Assembly: GCA_004000515.1 (NCBI GenBank)
Contig: CP034537.1
Span: forward strand, 1,612,001-1,676,000
Direction: 5' to 3'
DNA length: 64,000 nt
Source: Pseudomonas poae
GTDB taxonomy: Bacteria; Pseudomonadota; Gammaproteobacteria; Pseudomonadales; Pseudomonadaceae
Positions 52,792 to 64,000 of the stretch are shown one piece after another. Below the pieces are notes generated by a model that was not told the DNA's origin, did no database searches, and saw nothing but the letters and a program-made list of their open reading frames with translations. Made by a program: the position numbers and the translations under genes. Position 1 is the first letter of the stretch, and the number at the start of each line of letters is the position of its first letter.

Positions 52792-54027
52792 ATGGACTTC
52801 GTGCCTTACGCGGTACCGTTTTTCATCGCCTTGATCGTGGTGGAGCTGCTCGCTGACCGCTGGCGTGGCGAGCGCAACTACCGTGTGGCGGACGCCATCA
52901 ACAGCCTCAGCACCGGTGTGTTGTCCACCACCACGGGTCTGTTGACCAAAGGCGTGGGGATTTTGACCTACGCGTTCGCCCTCAAACACCTGGCGCTGAT
53001 CGAGTTGTCGGCGCACAGCGTGTGGACCTGGGTGTTCGCCTTTGTGTTCTACGACTTCTGCTACTACTGGCTGCACCGCATGGGCCATGAGCGCAATATC
53101 CTCTGGGCCGCGCACTCGGTGCATCACCAGAGCGAGGACTACAACCTCAGCACGGCCCTGCGCCAGACCAGCACCGGCTTCCTGCTGAGCTGGATCTTCT
53201 ACCTGCCGCTGGCCGTACTCGGCGTACCGCTGGTGGTATTTATCAGCGTGGCGTCCCTTAACTTGCTGTATCAATTTTGGGTGCACACCCGTCATGTGCC
53301 AAAGCTCGGTTGGTACGAGTGGTTCTTCGTCACGCCGTCCAATCATCGGGCTCACCATGCACAGAACGCTCTCTACATGGATCGCAACTACGGCGGGGTG
53401 TTCATTATTTGGGACCGCCTGTTCGGCACCTTCCAGGAAGAAGACGACAACGAACCGGTGATTTTCGGTGTGACCACACCCCTGGCCAGTTGGAACCCGC
53501 TGTGGGCCAACCTGCAGTTTTATGCACAACTGTGGAGTGATGCGCGCCGTACCGAAAGCGGGTGGGACAAGGTGCGCATCTGGTTCATGCGCACCGGTTG
53601 GCGCCCGGCGGACGTGAAGGCCAAGTACCCGCTGGCCAAACACGATCTGAGTCAGTTCCGTAAATTCGAGGTACCGCTGGACGTGCGCCAGCAGGTGTAT
53701 ATCGCTCTGCAATTTGCGGCGTATGTAGGCTTTGGTAGCTACCTGATGAATTTCGGCGAGGGGCTGCCCACGGCGGCGCTGGTCCTGGGCTGGAGTGCGA
53801 TGGCGTTGGGGCTGTTTACCTTGGGCGTGGCCTTGGAAAATCGCCCGTGGGCGCTCAAGGCGGAGCTGGCGCGCCTGGCGCTGAACGTACCGTTGGTATG
53901 GCTGGCGCCGCTGGTTGGGCTGTGGCCGGCCAGCAACTTGGGCTGGCTGGGCCTGTTGAGTTACAGCTTGCTCAGCGTAATCGGTCTCTACTGCTGCAGG
54001 GACCGGCTTACTCGATTGGCGTCTTAG
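52792..54027 (+). CDS. Sterol desaturase (fatty acid hydroxylase) superfamily protein
   Basis: An intact 411-residue membrane protein. The di-iron histidine boxes are HRMGHE (95-100), HSVHH (108-112) and NHRAHH (near 185), with membrane segments around them and a further C-terminal membrane domain of about 100 residues. Family members hydroxylate or desaturate lipids; the substrate is unknown. Its 3' end overlaps the DedA gene on the other strand by 20 bases. Confidence 0.9.
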   Translation: MDFVPYAVPFFIALIVVELLADRWRGERNYRVADAINSLSTGVLSTTTGLLTKGVGILTYAFALKHLALIELSAHSVWTWVFAFVFYDFCYYWLHRMGHERNILWAAHSVHHQSEDYNLSTALRQTSTGFLLSWIFYLPLAVLGVPLVVFISVASLNLLYQFWVHTRHVPKLGWYEWFFVTPSNHRAHHAQNALYMDRNYGGVFIIWDRLFGTFQEEDDNEPVIFGVTTPLASWNPLWANLQFYAQLWSDARRTESGWDKVRIWFMRTGWRPADVKAKYPLAKHDLSQFRKFEVPLDVRQQVYIALQFAAYVGFGSYLMNFGEGLPTAALVLGWSAMALGLFTLGVALENRPWALKAELARLALNVPLVWLAPLVGLWPASNLGWLGLLSYSLLSVIGLYCCRDRLTRLAS

Positions 54028-54643
54028 GCGCTTCGACCGGGGCCGGTTCGGCAGCGAGCCGGGCCTTGGCGTCGGCACAGGCTTCACGGGCGATGCGCGC
54101 GTTCTTGAAACGGCGGCGCAGCCACAGGCCGAAACCCAGCACCAGCAATGCGCCGAGTACCCACAGTTCGTACTTCTTGACGCTGCCCAGCATGCCTTCC
54201 AGCACCGCGCCGAAGTGATAGGCCGCAGCGCCCAGTGCCAGCGCCCAGATTGCAGCGCCAATACCGTTGAGGATCAGGTAGCGCAACGGCGGGTAGCCGG
54301 AAAGCCCGATGGCCACGGGCATGACGGTGCGTAACCCGTAGACGAAGCGGAAGCTCAGCACCCAGATATCCGGATGTTTGCGGATATGCTCCAGGGCCTT
54401 GTCGCCCATCAATTGCCAGCGCGGCTTGCGCGCCAGCAGCTTGCGGCCGTGCTTGCGGCCCATGTAATACCAAAGCTGGTCGCCGGCGTAGCTGCCGAAG
54501 AAGGCAACGACCACCACCAGGTTGATATCCATGTACCCACGGAACGCCAGGAAGCCTGCGAGAACCAAGATGGTCTCGCCTTCGAAGAACGTGCCCAGGA
54601 AGAGCGCAAAGTAGCCGAAGTCATGCAGAAATTGTTGAAGCAT
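54008..54643 (-). CDS. DedA family membrane protein
   Basis: An intact 211-residue inner-membrane protein with the DedA features: FFEGETILVLAGFLAFRGYM, FFGSYAGDQLWYYMGRKHGR and RFVYGLRTVMPVAIGLSGYP, the last with conserved basic residues. DedA proteins affect membrane potential and undecaprenyl-phosphate or lipid flipping. Start ATG 54643 (MLQQFLHDFGYFALF) is preferred over a far-upstream ATG that adds 45 non-conserved residues. Confidence 0.92.
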   Translation of the reverse strand: MLQQFLHDFGYFALFLGTFFEGETILVLAGFLAFRGYMDINLVVVVAFFGSYAGDQLWYYMGRKHGRKLLARKPRWQLMGDKALEHIRKHPDIWVLSFRFVYGLRTVMPVAIGLSGYPPLRYLILNGIGAAIWALALGAAAYHFGAVLEGMLGSVKKYELWVLGALLVLGFGLWLRRRFKNARIAREACADAKARLAAEPAPVEAPKTPIE

Positions 54644-54798
54644 GGTCTGGGGTGCTGGCGAAATGAACGCGCAGCCTACGCCTTCGTGAACATTCATGAA
54701 AGTATCGAGATGTGTCACGAAGTGAACAATTCCTACATAAACGACGAATGCGACTACAGGTCGCATCGGCAAGCACAACTGTCATACCTTCGTCATAA

Positions 54799-55866
<1,068 letters not shown>

Positions 55867-55884
55867 CCCTCACAGGAACACTCG

Positions 55885-58106
55885 ATGAATACCGAAGGAC
55901 TCACAGACGTTGCCGTAAAAGACGCTCACCCGGTGGTTGAACAAGTCACCGAGACCCCGCCGGAACTGGAGCCCGCCGCGCCTGCCGTGGTAGCCGAAAC
56001 GCCTGTGCCGGCGCCGGTGGCCGCGGTGACCAACCTGGATGACAGCAGCCTGTACATCCACCGCGAGCTGTCCCAACTGCAATTCAACATCCGCGTGCTG
56101 GAACAGGCGCTGGATGAGTCCTATCCCCTGCTGGAGCGGCTGAAATTCCTGCTGATTTTCTCCAGCAACCTGGACGAGTTCTTCGAAATCCGCGTGGCCG
56201 GCCTCAAGAAGCAGATCACCTTCGCCCGTGAACAAGCGGGTGCCGACGGCCTGCAACCGCACCAGGCGCTGGCGCGCATCAGCGAGCTGGTGCACGGCCA
56301 TGTGGACCGCCAGTACGCGATCCTCAACGACATCCTGCTGCCGGAACTGGAAAAACATCAGGTCCGCTTCATCCGTCGCCGTCACTGGACCACCAAGATC
56401 AAGACCTGGGTGCGCCGTTATTTCCGCGACGAGATTTCGCCGATCATCACGCCTATCGGCCTCGACCCGACGCACCCGTTCCCGTTGCTGGTGAACAAAA
56501 GCCTCAACTTTATCGTCGAGCTGGAAGGTATCGACGCCTTCGGTCGCGATTCCGGCCTGGCGATTATCCCGGCCCCGCGCTTGTTGCCACGGATCATCAA
56601 GGTACCGGAAGAGGTGGGGGCGCTGGCGACAATTATGTATTCCTCTCGTCGATGATCCACGCGCACGCTGACGACCTGTTCCAGGGCATGAAGGTCAAGG
56701 GTTGCTACCAGTTCCGACTGACGCGTAACGCCGACCTGGCGCTGGACTCCGAAGACGTCGAAGACTTGGCCCGTGCCCTGCGCGGCGAGCTGTTTTCGCG
56801 TAGATACGGCGATGCGGTGCGCCTTGAGGTGGCCGACACTTGCCCGAAACACCTGTCGGACTACTTGCTCAAGCAGTTCAACCTGGCGGAGTCCGAGCTG
56901 TATCAGGTCAATGGCCCGGTGAACCTGACCCGTCTGTTCAGCATCACTGGCCTGGACAGCCACCCGGAGCTGCAATACACCCCGTTCACCCCGCAAATTC
57001 CGAAACTGCTGCAAAACAGCGAGAACATTTTCAGCGTGGTGAGCAAGCAGGACATCCTGCTGCTGCACCCGTTCGAGTCCTTCACCCCGGTGGTCGACCT
57101 GCTGCGCCAGGCCGCCAAGGACCCGCACGTATTGGCCGTACGCCAGACCTTGTACCGTTCTGGCGCCAACTCGGAGATCGTCGATGCCTTGGTCGACGCC
57201 GCGCGTAACGGCAAGGAAGTCACCGCAGTGATCGAACTGCGTGCACGGTTCGACGAAGAGTCCAACCTGCAACTGGCTAGCCGCCTGCAAGCGGCGGGCG
57301 CGGTGGTGATCTACGGCGTGGTCGGCTTCAAGACCCACGCCAAGATGATGCTGATCCTGCGTCGCGAAGCCGGTGAGATCGTGCGCTACGCGCACTTGGG
57401 TACCGGTAACTACCACGCCGGCAACGCCAAGCTCTATACCGACTACAGCCTGCTGACCTCCGACGACGCGTTGTGTGAAGACGTCGGCAAGTTGTTCAGC
57501 CAGCTGATCGGCATGGGCAAGACCTTGCGCATGAAGAAGCTGCTGCACGCGCCGTTCACACTCAAGAAGGGCATGCTCGACATGATTGCCCGCGAGACCC
57601 AGTTCGCCCTCGACGGCAAGCCGGCGCACATCATCGCCAAGTTCAACTCGTTGACCGATCCGAAAATCATCCGCGCGCTGTACAAGGCCAGCCAGTCGGG
57701 CGTGCGTATCGACCTGGTGGTACGGGGCATGTGCTGCCTGCGTCCGGGCATTGTCGGCGTGTCGCACAATATCCACGTGCGTTCGATCATCGGCCGCTTC
57801 CTGGAGCACACGCGGGTGTTCTACTTCCTCAACGGCGGCGAAGAGCAGATGTTCCTATCCAGCGCCGACTGGATGGAGCGCAACCTCGATAAGCGCGTAG
57901 AAACCTGCTTCCCGGTGGAAGGCAAGAAGCTGATCATGCGGGTCAAGAAGGAGCTGGAAAGCTACCTCACCGACAACACCCACAGCTGGAGCCTGCAGTC
58001 GGACGGCCGCTACGTGCGCAACACGCCAACCGGCAACCAAAACCCGCGCAGCGCGCAGGCGACGTTGTTGGAGCGGTTGGGCAGCCCAATCCTGACGGTG
58101 AACTAA
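55885..58106 (+). CDS. ppk: Polyphosphate kinase 1 (frameshifted)
   Basis: A protein of about 740 residues that makes polyphosphate from ATP. An Ala/Pro-rich N-terminal extension (1-50) precedes the PPK1 domains; the phospholipase D-like core contains KTHAKMMLI with the phosphorylated His, [18 protein letters not shown] and the second His region [20 protein letters not shown] missing G near 56618 (GTGGGGGCG) breaks the frame in the N-terminal half. It ends just before the second IS copy; ppx, on the opposite strand, follows that IS. Confidence 0.95.
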
Positions 58107-58143
58107 ACCCGCCTCCGATCCTGTAGTGAGCGGGCTTGCCCCG

Positions 58144-59420
58144 GTACAGACCGGGGACATCGTTTACATTTCTAACCGGGGACATGGTTTACAGGTTATT
58201 ACACATGATCAGGAGGTAACTGATCATGCCCTGGAACCAAGAGTCTCCCATGGATCAACGAATCAAACTGGTCATCGACTGGCTTTCTGGTGACTTCACC
58301 AAAAGCCAGTTAGCTCGGCGCTTCGGCGTCAGTCGACCGACTGTAGATAAATGGATCTCCCGTCACGTTGAAGGAGATTTAAAGTCGTTGGCAGAGCTAT
58401 CTCGACGACCCCATAACAGCCCAAACAAGACTGACGATGAGATCTTGGCTCGCATAGTGGCGATGAAAGAAGCCCACTATGAATGGGGGCCGAAGAAGCT
58501 TGTCAGGCTATTAGGAATCGATGATTCGTCGGTCGCCTGGCCATCTCCAAGCACGGCAGGCCAATGGCTTGACCGTCTTGGGCTGGTCAAAAACGACGCT
58601 TCAAACGACGGCACAGTACCGGTCACAGGGAAATGCGCGAAGCCAACGAGCCCAACTATACGTGGTGCGCTGACTACAAAGGGCAGTTCAAGATGCTCAA
58701 CGCCCATATGTGCTATCCCTTAACTGTTACAGACCATGCCTCTCGTATGATTTTTGGCGTGCAGAGCTCACTCCAGGATCATGACCAAGCCTGTAAAACA
58801 AGCATTTGAGAGGCTTTTCCATGAGTACGGAATGCCTGAAGTCATTCGGTCTGACAACGGCGTTCCTTTGCGTCTCCAGGCCTGGCAAGAATGTCCACAC
58901 TGGCCGTTTGGTGGATCCGTTTGGGTATATATCCGGAGCGAACAATGCCGGGAAGACCGGACCAAAATGGCCGACATGAACGGATGCATCGCAGTATGAA
59001 GTTAGAGCTGCCGATCGGGAAAAACCTGGTTGAGCAGCAGCTTTTTCTAGAGCACTTTCGACATGAATTCAATTACATACGCCCCCACGAGGCGCTCGGC
59101 ATGAAGCGCCCAGGAGAGCTGTATGTGCCGTCTAATCGACCTTATCCAGGATGCTTGCCGGATGTGGAATATGCGGCGGAAATGAAAGTACGAAGCGTAA
59201 GGAAGAACGGCTCGATCATGTGGAAAGGAAAGTTGGTGTTTGTTAGCGAAGCACTATCAGGAGAACGGATCGCGCTCAAGGAAGTTGAAGAAGATGTTTG
59301 GGATCTTTACCTGTGTGATTATCCCTGGGGAGGCTTGGACGAGGAATGAGCCGCGTCCAAGCTTCAAATGTGTAAACGATGTCTCCGGTTTCAGATGTAA
59401 AGGATGTCTACGGTTCTACA
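58144..59420 (+). mobile_element. IS481-family insertion sequence, copy 2
   Basis: A 1277-bp element nearly identical to copy 1, flanked by the same 4-bp duplication CCCG (58140-58143 and 59421-59424) and in the same orientation in a REP. It differs from copy 1 by about ten substitutions and one T deletion near 58866. Confidence 0.88.
58226..59349 (+). pseudogene. IS481-family transposase, copy 2 (three frameshifts)
   Basis: The same DDE transposase as in copy 1, with the HTH, the WCADYKGQF, DNGV and PDQNGRHERMH core segments in different frames. It shares the A- and T-run changes of copy 1 (near 58591 and 58751) and has one more deletion in GTTCCTTTGCG near 58866. If these changes are real the copy cannot make a full transposase. 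Confidence 0.82.
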
Positions 59421-59450
59421 CCCGCGCTGGGTTGCGCAGGAGCTAATAAG

Positions 59451-59487
59451 AACGCCGCGCTCTGTCAGACAGAGTGCGGCGTTTGTT
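59451..59487. terminator. Stem-loop between IS copy 2 and ppx
   Basis: The stem AACGCCGC-G-CTCTGTC/GACAGAG-T-GCGGCGTT with a T-rich tail could end transcripts from either side; it lies within the REP spacer. Confidence 0.6.
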
Positions 59488-59561
59488 TAAGGCTGCTGCG
59501 CAACCCAGCGCGGGCAAGCCCGCTCACTACAGCACTTGTTTTCAGAGTCCTGTAGACCGTA

Positions 59562-61064
59562 TCAGCGCACGTTCAGCGTGAACCCCACCCGCGTCAACCA
59601 TTCCGCTTCCTGGGCAAAATCCGCCTGGGTCAGTTGGTTCTCATCCAGCCAATCTTTCGGGAACACTACGTCCAGGCTTTCGCCGTTGGCGCGCAGGGTC
59701 ACCTGGGGCATCTCTTGAGTGCCACGGATGTGGTGGAACAGGATCGCAAAGCGCAACAGCACGCACAGGCGAATCAGCTTGATGCCTTCATCACCGAACT
59801 CGGCAAACTTGTCCTTGGGGATATTACGGCGATGGCCGCGCACCAGCAGGGCGAGCATCTGTTGGTCTTCACGAGAGAAGCCCGCCAGGTCGGAGTGCTC
59901 GATCAGGTAAGCGCCGTGCTTGTGGTAGTGGTAGTGGGCGATGTCCAGGCCCACCTCGTGCACCTTGGCAGCCCAGCCCAACAACTCGCGCCAGACGCCG
60001 TCTTCCAGGTCCCAGTCCTCGGCCACCTGGTCGAAGGCGTGCAGGGCTTTGCGCTCCACGCGGGCCGCTTGTTCCAGGTCGACGTGATAGCGCTCCATCA
60101 GCGAGCTGAGGGTGCGCTCACGCACGTCTTCGTGGTGATGACGACCCAGCAGGTCATACAGCACGCCTTCGCGCAGGGCGCCATCACAGTGGTCCATGCG
60201 TTGCAGTTCGAGGGCATCGAAGATCGCTTCGAGAATCGCCAGGCCCGCCGGGAAGATAGTGCGACGGTCGGGCTTGATGCCGTCGAAGTCGATCTTCTCG
60301 GCGTCTCCCAGCTTGAACAGCTTGCGCTTTAGCCACGCCAGGCCTTCGGCATTGACCTCGCCGGTGCCGTGGCCGCCGGCCTTGAGGGCCAGGCCGATGG
60401 CACGGATGGTACCGGACGAGCCGATGGCTTCATCCCAGGTCAGGCGGTGCAGGGCATGCTCGATGCTCATGATCTCCAGCCGCGCCGCTGTATAAGCCTG
60501 GGCGTAGCGCGCCGGGGTGATCTTGCCGTCTTTGAAATAACGCTGGGTATAGCTGACGCAGCCCATTTGCAGGCTTTCGCGCAGCAATGGCTCGAATCTT
60601 TGCCCGATGATGAATTCGGTACTGCCCCCGCCGATGTCGGCGACCAGGCGTTTGCCGGGCGTGTCGGCCAGGGTGTGGGACACGCCGAGGTAGATCAGGC
60701 GTGCTTCTTCACGACCGGAGATGACTTCCACCGGGTGCCCGAGGATCTCTTCAGCACGGCGGATGAATTCGCCACGGTTGCGCGCTTCACGCAGGGCGTT
60801 GGTGCCGACGATTCGTACGGCGCCCAGAGGCATGCCGTTGATCAACTGGGCAAAACGCTTGAGGCAATCGAGGCCGCGCTGCATGGATTCTTCATTGAGC
60901 TGACGCTCATCATCGATGCCGGCAGCCAGTTGTACTTTCTCGCCGAGCCGCTCAAGGATGCGGATTTCGCCGTTCTGGGCCTTGGCCACGACCATGTGAA
61001 AGCTGTTGGAGCCCAGGTCGATGGCGGCGATCAGGGACAGATTCTTGGCTTGGGATTGCGGCAT
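59562..61064 (-). CDS. ppx: Exopolyphosphatase
   Basis: An intact 500-residue ASKHA-fold enzyme that degrades polyphosphate and pppGpp. The N-terminal phosphate loop [15 protein letters not shown], the [14 protein letters not shown] motif and [10 protein letters not shown] are seen; the C-terminal HD-like domain has [19 protein letters not shown]. Start ATG 61064 gives the standard length. It is convergent with ppk, and IS copy 2 lies between them. Confidence 0.96.
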   Translation of the reverse strand: MPQSQAKNLSLIAAIDLGSNSFHMVVAKAQNGEIRILERLGEKVQLAAGIDDERQLNEESMQRGLDCLKRFAQLINGMPLGAVRIVGTNALREARNRGEFIRRAEEILGHPVEVISGREEARLIYLGVSHTLADTPGKRLVADIGGGSTEFIIGQRFEPLLRESLQMGCVSYTQRYFKDGKITPARYAQAYTAARLEIMSIEHALHRLTWDEAIGSSGTIRAIGLALKAGGHGTGEVNAEGLAWLKRKLFKLGDAEKIDFDGIKPDRRTIFPAGLAILEAIFDALELQRMDHCDGALREGVLYDLLGRHHHEDVRERTLSSLMERYHVDLEQAARVERKALHAFDQVAEDWDLEDGVWRELLGWAAKVHEVGLDIAHYHYHKHGAYLIEHSDLAGFSREDQQMLALLVRGHRRNIPKDKFAEFGDEGIKLIRLCVLLRFAILFHHIRGTQEMPQVTLRANGESLDVVFPKDWLDENQLTQADFAQEAEWLTRVGFTLNVR

Positions 61065-61546
61065 GGTTTGTGGGTCTCGGTCGATAACCTCGCCATCGTG
61101 CCACGATCGACCGCTGACGCCAACGCGTTGTGCCAAGGGATTTTGTCCCTCGTCTCAATCAGACGCGTGAAGGCTGCCTGTAGGAAATAGATGTGACAGT
61201 TGTGTTACTAAAACTGTGAGTTCTGTAGTTCAGGCATTTCAGGTGTACGTGATTGCTGGGCGGTATACAGGATCCTACAAGAAACTGGGCTTGTCCCACT
61301 CTATTGTTTTCGTGTTCCCACTTTAGACGCTCTGGAGTTGAAGATGAACCGCAGAGGGTTCTTACTATCTTCGATGTTTTTTCCGGCTTTCATGGCAGGG
61401 CGAAGCGTTAATACTTCGGCCTGGCGCTGATGCCGTGGTGTTATTTATTTATCGATCAAGGCGCCATGGAAGGTGAGGGTTTGCTCGTTTATTGGAAATG
61501 CTTTGCGGTTCAAGTAATGCCAATCACTCTTAAAAGGTGGCTTTAA
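61065..61546. other. 482-bp ppx-fimbrial intergenic region
   Basis: No known gene is recognised. One short frame at 61344-61430 encodes 28 residues beginning MNRRGFLLSSMFF with a GGAG site, like a truncated Tat-type signal peptide. The region is AT-rich compared with its surroundings and must hold the promoters of ppx and the fimbrial operon. Confidence 0.5.
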
Positions 61547-62178
61547 ATGAAGAAGAATTTCGCAATGCTGGCCGGGTTATTTCTTGCGGTGGCAGGTTTG
61601 AATGCTCAAGCGGCTGACCTCCGCGTCAAAGGCTACATTGCTCCTGTCAGCTGCAGCTTCACTATTACCAACGCGACTATTGACTACGGAAGCATCAATC
61701 CAAACTCCTTGAGTGCCACTGCACCCACCCATCTCCCGGCGAAAAGCACTCCGTATGCGGTGAAGTGCGGAGGCAGTGCCAAGGCGCTGATCGCCCTGAA
61801 GGCAACCGACAATCGCGTAGGCTCGAGTATTGCCAGCCCTATCCCTACTTATAGCTATGGTTTGGGTACCACGGCGCAAGGGAAAAAATAGGCAGTTATC
61901 TTGTTCTAACGCGCAATACCGTTGTGGATGGAAAAGCGGGGCTGCCTATTACATCTACTGACAATGGTAAAACCTGGCATCGAGGCAGCAGTGAATATCT
62001 AGGGCCAGCACCGGCGACGCTTGCAACTTGGCATACTGGCTCATATGGTCCAATTCCAGTTAACACAGTGTCCGGTACCCTGGAAGTTCGTCCCACGATC
62101 AATAAAACATCCGAACTTGATCTAAATAGTCAAGTCAGTTTGGATGGTCATGCCACCCTAGAGCTGCGTTACTTGTAA
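61547..62178 (+). CDS. DUF1120 fimbrial-type subunit (frameshifted)
   Basis: An exported protein of about 210 residues with a clear signal peptide (MLAGLFLAVAGLNAQA) and the DUF1120 pattern: two cysteines (PVSCSF and AVKCGG), an N-terminal beta region and the ending GHATLELRYL typical of pilin-like subunits. It precedes a chaperone and an usher, so it is probably the main structural subunit of a chaperone-usher fimbria. A missing A in the run near 61888 (GGGAAAAAATAG) breaks it. Confidence 0.82.
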
Positions 62179-62283
62179 GTAGTTGTCATGAAGCAGTCGA
62201 TGCGGGGGTTATCTTTTTAGAGATATAGCCTTGTGTCGGCTGCGGTTTATTTCACCTTGCATTAAAGCGAAGTGGGTATTGGA

Positions 62284-62987
62284 ATGGCGGTTAGAATTGT
62301 TTTTACGTGTTGTCTGTTAGTTAATTTATTTTTACCTGTTACGGCATTCGCAGACGGCATGCGCCCCGAAACAACTGTCATCGTGCTAAGTGAGGCAGAC
62401 GGCGAAGCCAGCATCAACGTAACCAATACAGATAGCACGCCCGCGTTACTGCATTCGGTCATAGAGGATATTCCAGAAGACCCCGAACCTTTAATCGTTG
62501 TCACCCCGCCTGTTGCACGAGTCGACGCGGGAGAGCAGCAACTGGTCCGCTTCTTGTCCATTGCCAAGGAGCCGCTCAAGACCAGCGTTTGAAGCGCGTG
62601 TCTTTCGAAGGCATCCCCCAAACGCAACCGGGATCGGGGGCGACCATCGGCATAAGTCTTCGGCAAAACCTTCCGCTTATCTTGCACCCCAAGGGTTTGC
62701 CTCGGCATGAAGCCCCTTGGGAGTTGCTGACGTGGCACCTCCACGCCAACACGCTAAAGGTGCGTAATGACAGCCCTTATGTGGTTCGTTTTGCGACTGA
62801 CATCAAGCTCAACCCCCAAAAAGTAAAAGCCGTACTGCCCCGTACTTACATCCTGCCGGGTGAAGCGTTGCATGTTGAGTTGGACAAGTCGGTCCCTGGA
62901 GCCAGGACGGTCACGTTTGCGCCGGCCACGGTCTACGGCTTTGCGGTCGATAGTTATGACGCATTGCTTATCGCAAATGCACCGTGA
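62284..62987 (+). CDS. Periplasmic pilus assembly chaperone (frameshifted)
   Basis: About 234 residues: signal peptide (VNLFLPVTAFA), then an Ig-like PapD fold with ETTVIVLSEADGEASINVTN, the subunit-binding VARVDAGEQQLVRFL strand and a second domain (PWELLTWHLHANTLKVRNDSPYVVRF). It escorts pilus subunits to the usher. A missing C near 62584 (ACCAGCG for ACCCAGCG) breaks the frame. ATG 62284 is preferred to GTG 62272. It ends six bases before the usher. Confidence 0.88.
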
Positions 62988-62993
62988 TCGGCC

Positions 62994-64000
62994 ATGAGAA
63001 AAACCACTCGAGTCTACGGTGCAGGTCACAGGCAAGTTCTCGTAAAACAATGGCCCGAAGATTTATTTCGGCGTAATGGGCTGAGTTTTTCTGTTTGTCT
63101 GGCCATGTTGTCCGGCGTGACCGAGCAGGCCCACGCCGAGCGGGTGACGACGATTGCCGGGTTCGATCTCGCCACTTTGCAGGCACGCGGTATCGATCCA
63201 TCCGTTGCCCGGTATTTTCGCGACGCCCCTCGTTTCAATGAGGGTGTGCAGGTTGTCGAATTGACGGTCAATGGCGAACGCCTGGGCCTGGCGGATGCGC
63301 GCTTCGACAGCGCAGGGCAGTTGTGCTTTACCCGCAGTTTGCTGGAGCGTGCCGGCTTGCGCACACCCTCCGGTATGATCGACAAAAGTAGCGACCCCGA
63401 ACGCGCGTGCCATGATTTTCGAGGCGATTACCCCAGTACGGTCACAACATTGCGCCCAGGAACGGAAGAAGTGGTGCTGGTGGTGCCCACGAATGCATTG
63501 AGAGATATCCAGCGCAACTCCGGCAATTACAGCCGAGGCGGCACAGCGGCACTGCTTAACTACGATGTTCAGGCAATCAACAATCACTCCAGAGCTGACA
63601 CTCATCGCTATTTTTCGGCCTCGACCGAGATTGGTTTCAACTGGGGTGACTGGATAGCCCGGAGTCGTCAGTTCTACATCGCCAACGACCGCAGTACCAC
63701 TGCTGAGCACGTCTATGCCTACGTACAGAGGGACTTGGAACCGCTCGCCGCTACGTTCCAGGCGGGACAGATCTCGAGTGTGAATCCGGTGTTCGCCGGT
63801 GTTCAGTTGACGGGCGTGCAGTTATTTCCTGATGGTGTTGGGGGGCAATGCCAATCCTGGGGTGGTGGTCGAGGGACAAGCCTTGAGCCAGTCCAGGGTT
63901 GAGGTCAGGCAGTCGGGTGTCCTTATCTATACGACGGTCGTGCCGCAGGGGTCTTTTTCGCTCACCAACCTGCCGCTGCTCAATGGGACCAGCGACCTTC
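62994..64000 (+). CDS. Outer membrane fimbrial usher, N-terminal part (frameshifted, cut by window edge)
   Basis: The first third of a chaperone-usher outer-membrane protein. After a long signal region (LSFSVCLAMLSGVTEQAHA), the N-terminal chaperone-binding domain reads ARYFRDAPRFNEGVQVVELTVNG and LCFTRSLLERAGL; the plug/beta-barrel starts with NYDVQAINNHSRA. An extra G near 63841 (GGGGGGCAAT) shifts the frame, after which the frame continues as NANPGVVVEGQA to the end of the window. It would secrete and assemble the DUF1120 subunit. Confidence 0.88.

Larger units (their letters stand above)
58122..59531. repeat. REP palindrome pair interrupted by IS copy 2
   Basis: The left arm TGTAGTGAGCGGGCTTGCCC begins at 58122 and the right unit ends CGCTCACTACA at 59531. 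The left arm is split by the IS at the same base as copy 1 at 15 kb. The remaining spacer has a separate stem, AACGCCGC/GCGGCGTT, at 59451-59482. Confidence 0.85.

Noticed and set aside
52720..54261. 513-residue minus-strand frame
   Set aside because: Antisense of the sterol-desaturase-family gene.

Overview
The window is a piece of a Pseudomonas chromosome, most likely from the P. fluorescens group. The gene order closely follows, from memory, the P. aeruginosa PAO1 block that runs from dadA to ppx: dadA, ridA, dadX, pauR, cycB, xpt, rep, a GGDEF/EAL gene, a MATE exporter, a LysR gene, comM, ubiK, glnK, amtB, sutA, xerC, dapF, lysA, cyaY, rnk, cyaA, argH, algR, hemCDXY, dsbB, algQ, algP, hemB, ppk, ppx. 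The GC-rich codon use and the two families of REP palindromes (TGTAGTGAGCGGGCTTGCCCC type and TGTGGGAGC type) also fit fluorescent pseudomonads. Most of the window is conserved core genome.

Layout. 1-3.6 kb: D-alanine catabolism (dadA end, RidA, dadX), a polyamine regulator and cytochrome c5. 3.7-12.8 kb: an acetyl-CoA hydrolase/transferase homologue, xanthine phosphoribosyltransferase, Rep helicase, a c-di-GMP enzyme, a MATE exporter and a LysR regulator. 13-16.4 kb: a Cache-type chemoreceptor, then an IS481-family element inside a REP element. 16.5-21.3 kb: comM, ubiK, glnK-amtB with a candidate sigma-54/NtrC control region, a structured intergenic segment that may be a small RNA, and sutA. 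21.4-26 kb: the lptM-lysA-dapF-DUF484-xerC-HAD operon on the minus strand. 26.2-31.8 kb: cyaY, a DUF1289 gene, rnk, class I adenylate cyclase and small genes. 31.9-45.3 kb: argH, algR, hemCDXY, dsbB, algQ, an FKBP isomerase, algP with its 39-bp repeat, an ABC-F ATPase and an MscS-like channel. 45.3-54.6 kb: a LysE-type exporter, a four-gene envelope lipoprotein cluster (COG3014, YcfL, LpoB and an LpoB/CsgG-like protein), an FTR1 iron permease with a cytochrome c domain, YaiI, ElbB, a sterol-desaturase-family protein and DedA. 54.8-61 kb: hemB, ppk, a second copy of the IS481-family element, and ppx. 61.5 kb to the end: a chaperone-usher fimbrial operon (DUF1120 subunit, chaperone, usher) cut by the window edge.

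How the genes work together. Tetrapyrrole synthesis (hemB, hemC, hemD, hemX, hemY), lysine/peptidoglycan precursor synthesis (dapF, lysA), nitrogen sensing (glnK, amtB), polyphosphate turnover (ppk, ppx) and alanine catabolism (dadA, dadX) are each represented by neighbouring or co-oriented genes.

The main caution is sequence quality. About 40 single-base insertions or deletions, mostly in short homopolymer runs, break roughly 30 otherwise normal genes, including dapF and argH that the cell is expected to need. I treat these as probable sequencing errors and give each gene its full restored extent. The most unusual biology is the pair of IS481-family copies sitting at the same base, in the same orientation, within two different REP palindromes with the same 4-bp target duplication.
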